DNA from: Sorex araneus
Lineage: Eukaryota; Chordata; Mammalia; Eulipotyphla; Soricidae
Assembly: GCF_027595985.1 (NCBI RefSeq)
Contig: NC_073313.1
Span: forward strand, 106,349,052-106,413,051
DNA: 64,000 bases
Direction of reading: 5' to 3'
The notes under the pieces are model-generated. The model was given only the letters and a program-made list of their open reading frames with translations, did no database searches and had not been told where the DNA came from. Below are positions 63,825 to 64,000 of this stretch, in pieces (position 1 is the first letter of the stretch; every line of letters begins with the position of its first letter). A program made the position numbers and the translations under genes.

Positions 63825-64000
63825 TAATTTAATATTTAAGTCAGTAAATAGACGTAGAGAGGGGTCTTTAGCATAGCTGTGGCTGGGTTCTGAAGGTCTG
63901 CAGCTGCAGGGGGTCTGCTCTGGGTGGGGACGGAAACTCAACCTACCCCCTCCAAGGGGACCCGGTGAAGACAGCCAGGTGCGGGGTCAAGAGACTCTCT
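63825..64000. other. GC-rich sequence at the window edge, unassigned
   Basis: GGTCTGCAGCTGCAGGGGGT, CTACCCCCTCCAAGGGGACC and GAAGACAGCCAGGTGCGGGG are unlike the AT-rich flank. It may be the start of a composite element, L1 5' UTR or LTR that continues beyond the window. Confidence 0.35.

Noticed and set aside
1..64000. Host protein-coding exons
   Set aside because: I looked for long frames outside repeats, splice-bounded conserved peptides and known domains. All long frames fall in L1 ORF2, RTE, or antisense repeat sequence.

Overview
This 64 kb window is mammalian intergenic or intronic DNA in which I find no host protein-coding exon. Almost everything recognisable is a transposable element. 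The commonest short repeat is a tRNA-derived SINE whose head (A box TAGCACAGCGG, B box GGTTCGATTCC) I recognise as the SOR-type SINE of shrews. With the young L1 family that ends in GTGATTCACTAATTAAA, this points to a shrew, probably Sorex (order Eulipotyphla). The species call is from memory of the repeat family, not from a search. Two MIR copies and several very diverged L1s are the ancient mammalian background.

Layout. 1-5 kb: an L1 ORF2 fragment, a probable LTR (428-1027), L1 3' ends, SINEs and a second, antisense LTR (3694-4164). 5-13 kb: diverged antisense L1 split by a SINE, a row of L1 3' UTR fragments, a (CT)n tract, a 5'-truncated L1 and an old rearranged L1. 13-17.5 kb: a composite non-autonomous element, an older composite element, a twin-primed old L1 carrying an LTR, and a U6 snRNA retrocopy. 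17.5-20.5 kb: old antisense L1 interrupted by two retroposed LTR-like transcripts and by a cluster of RTE-clade LINE sequence and RTE-tailed SINEs. 21-30 kb: two more composite elements, an RTE insertion with target-site duplication (TSD), MIR, old L1 and an older composite copy. 30020-33884: the best preserved L1, with a 16-bp perfect TSD but a broken ORF2. 34.2-41.2 kb: a nest of insertions in one antisense L1: two twin-primed L1s, one carrying a 3' transduction, and a solo LTR with a 6-bp TSD. 41-64 kb: SINEs, L1 3' ends, four more composite elements (two in each orientation) and old L1.

How the parts work together. At least two LINE machineries have been active. L1 has mobilised itself, the A-tailed SINE, a U6 transcript, LTR-like transcripts and a family of roughly 0.5-1.2 kb composite elements whose 3' end is an L1 3' UTR. 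An RTE-clade LINE ends in a short tandem repeat instead of poly(A). Its coding 3' end is shared by a second SINE class with the same tRNA-like head as the A-tailed SINE. One SINE head has therefore been coupled to two LINE partners.

The two strongest candidates for undescribed biology are the composite L1-tailed elements (seven copies, all with TSD-like flanks, some with internally duplicated modules) and the SINE/RTE partnership, including a SINE copy with an extended RTE tail. All alignments were made by eye. Family ages, percent identities and novelty need a repeat-database search.
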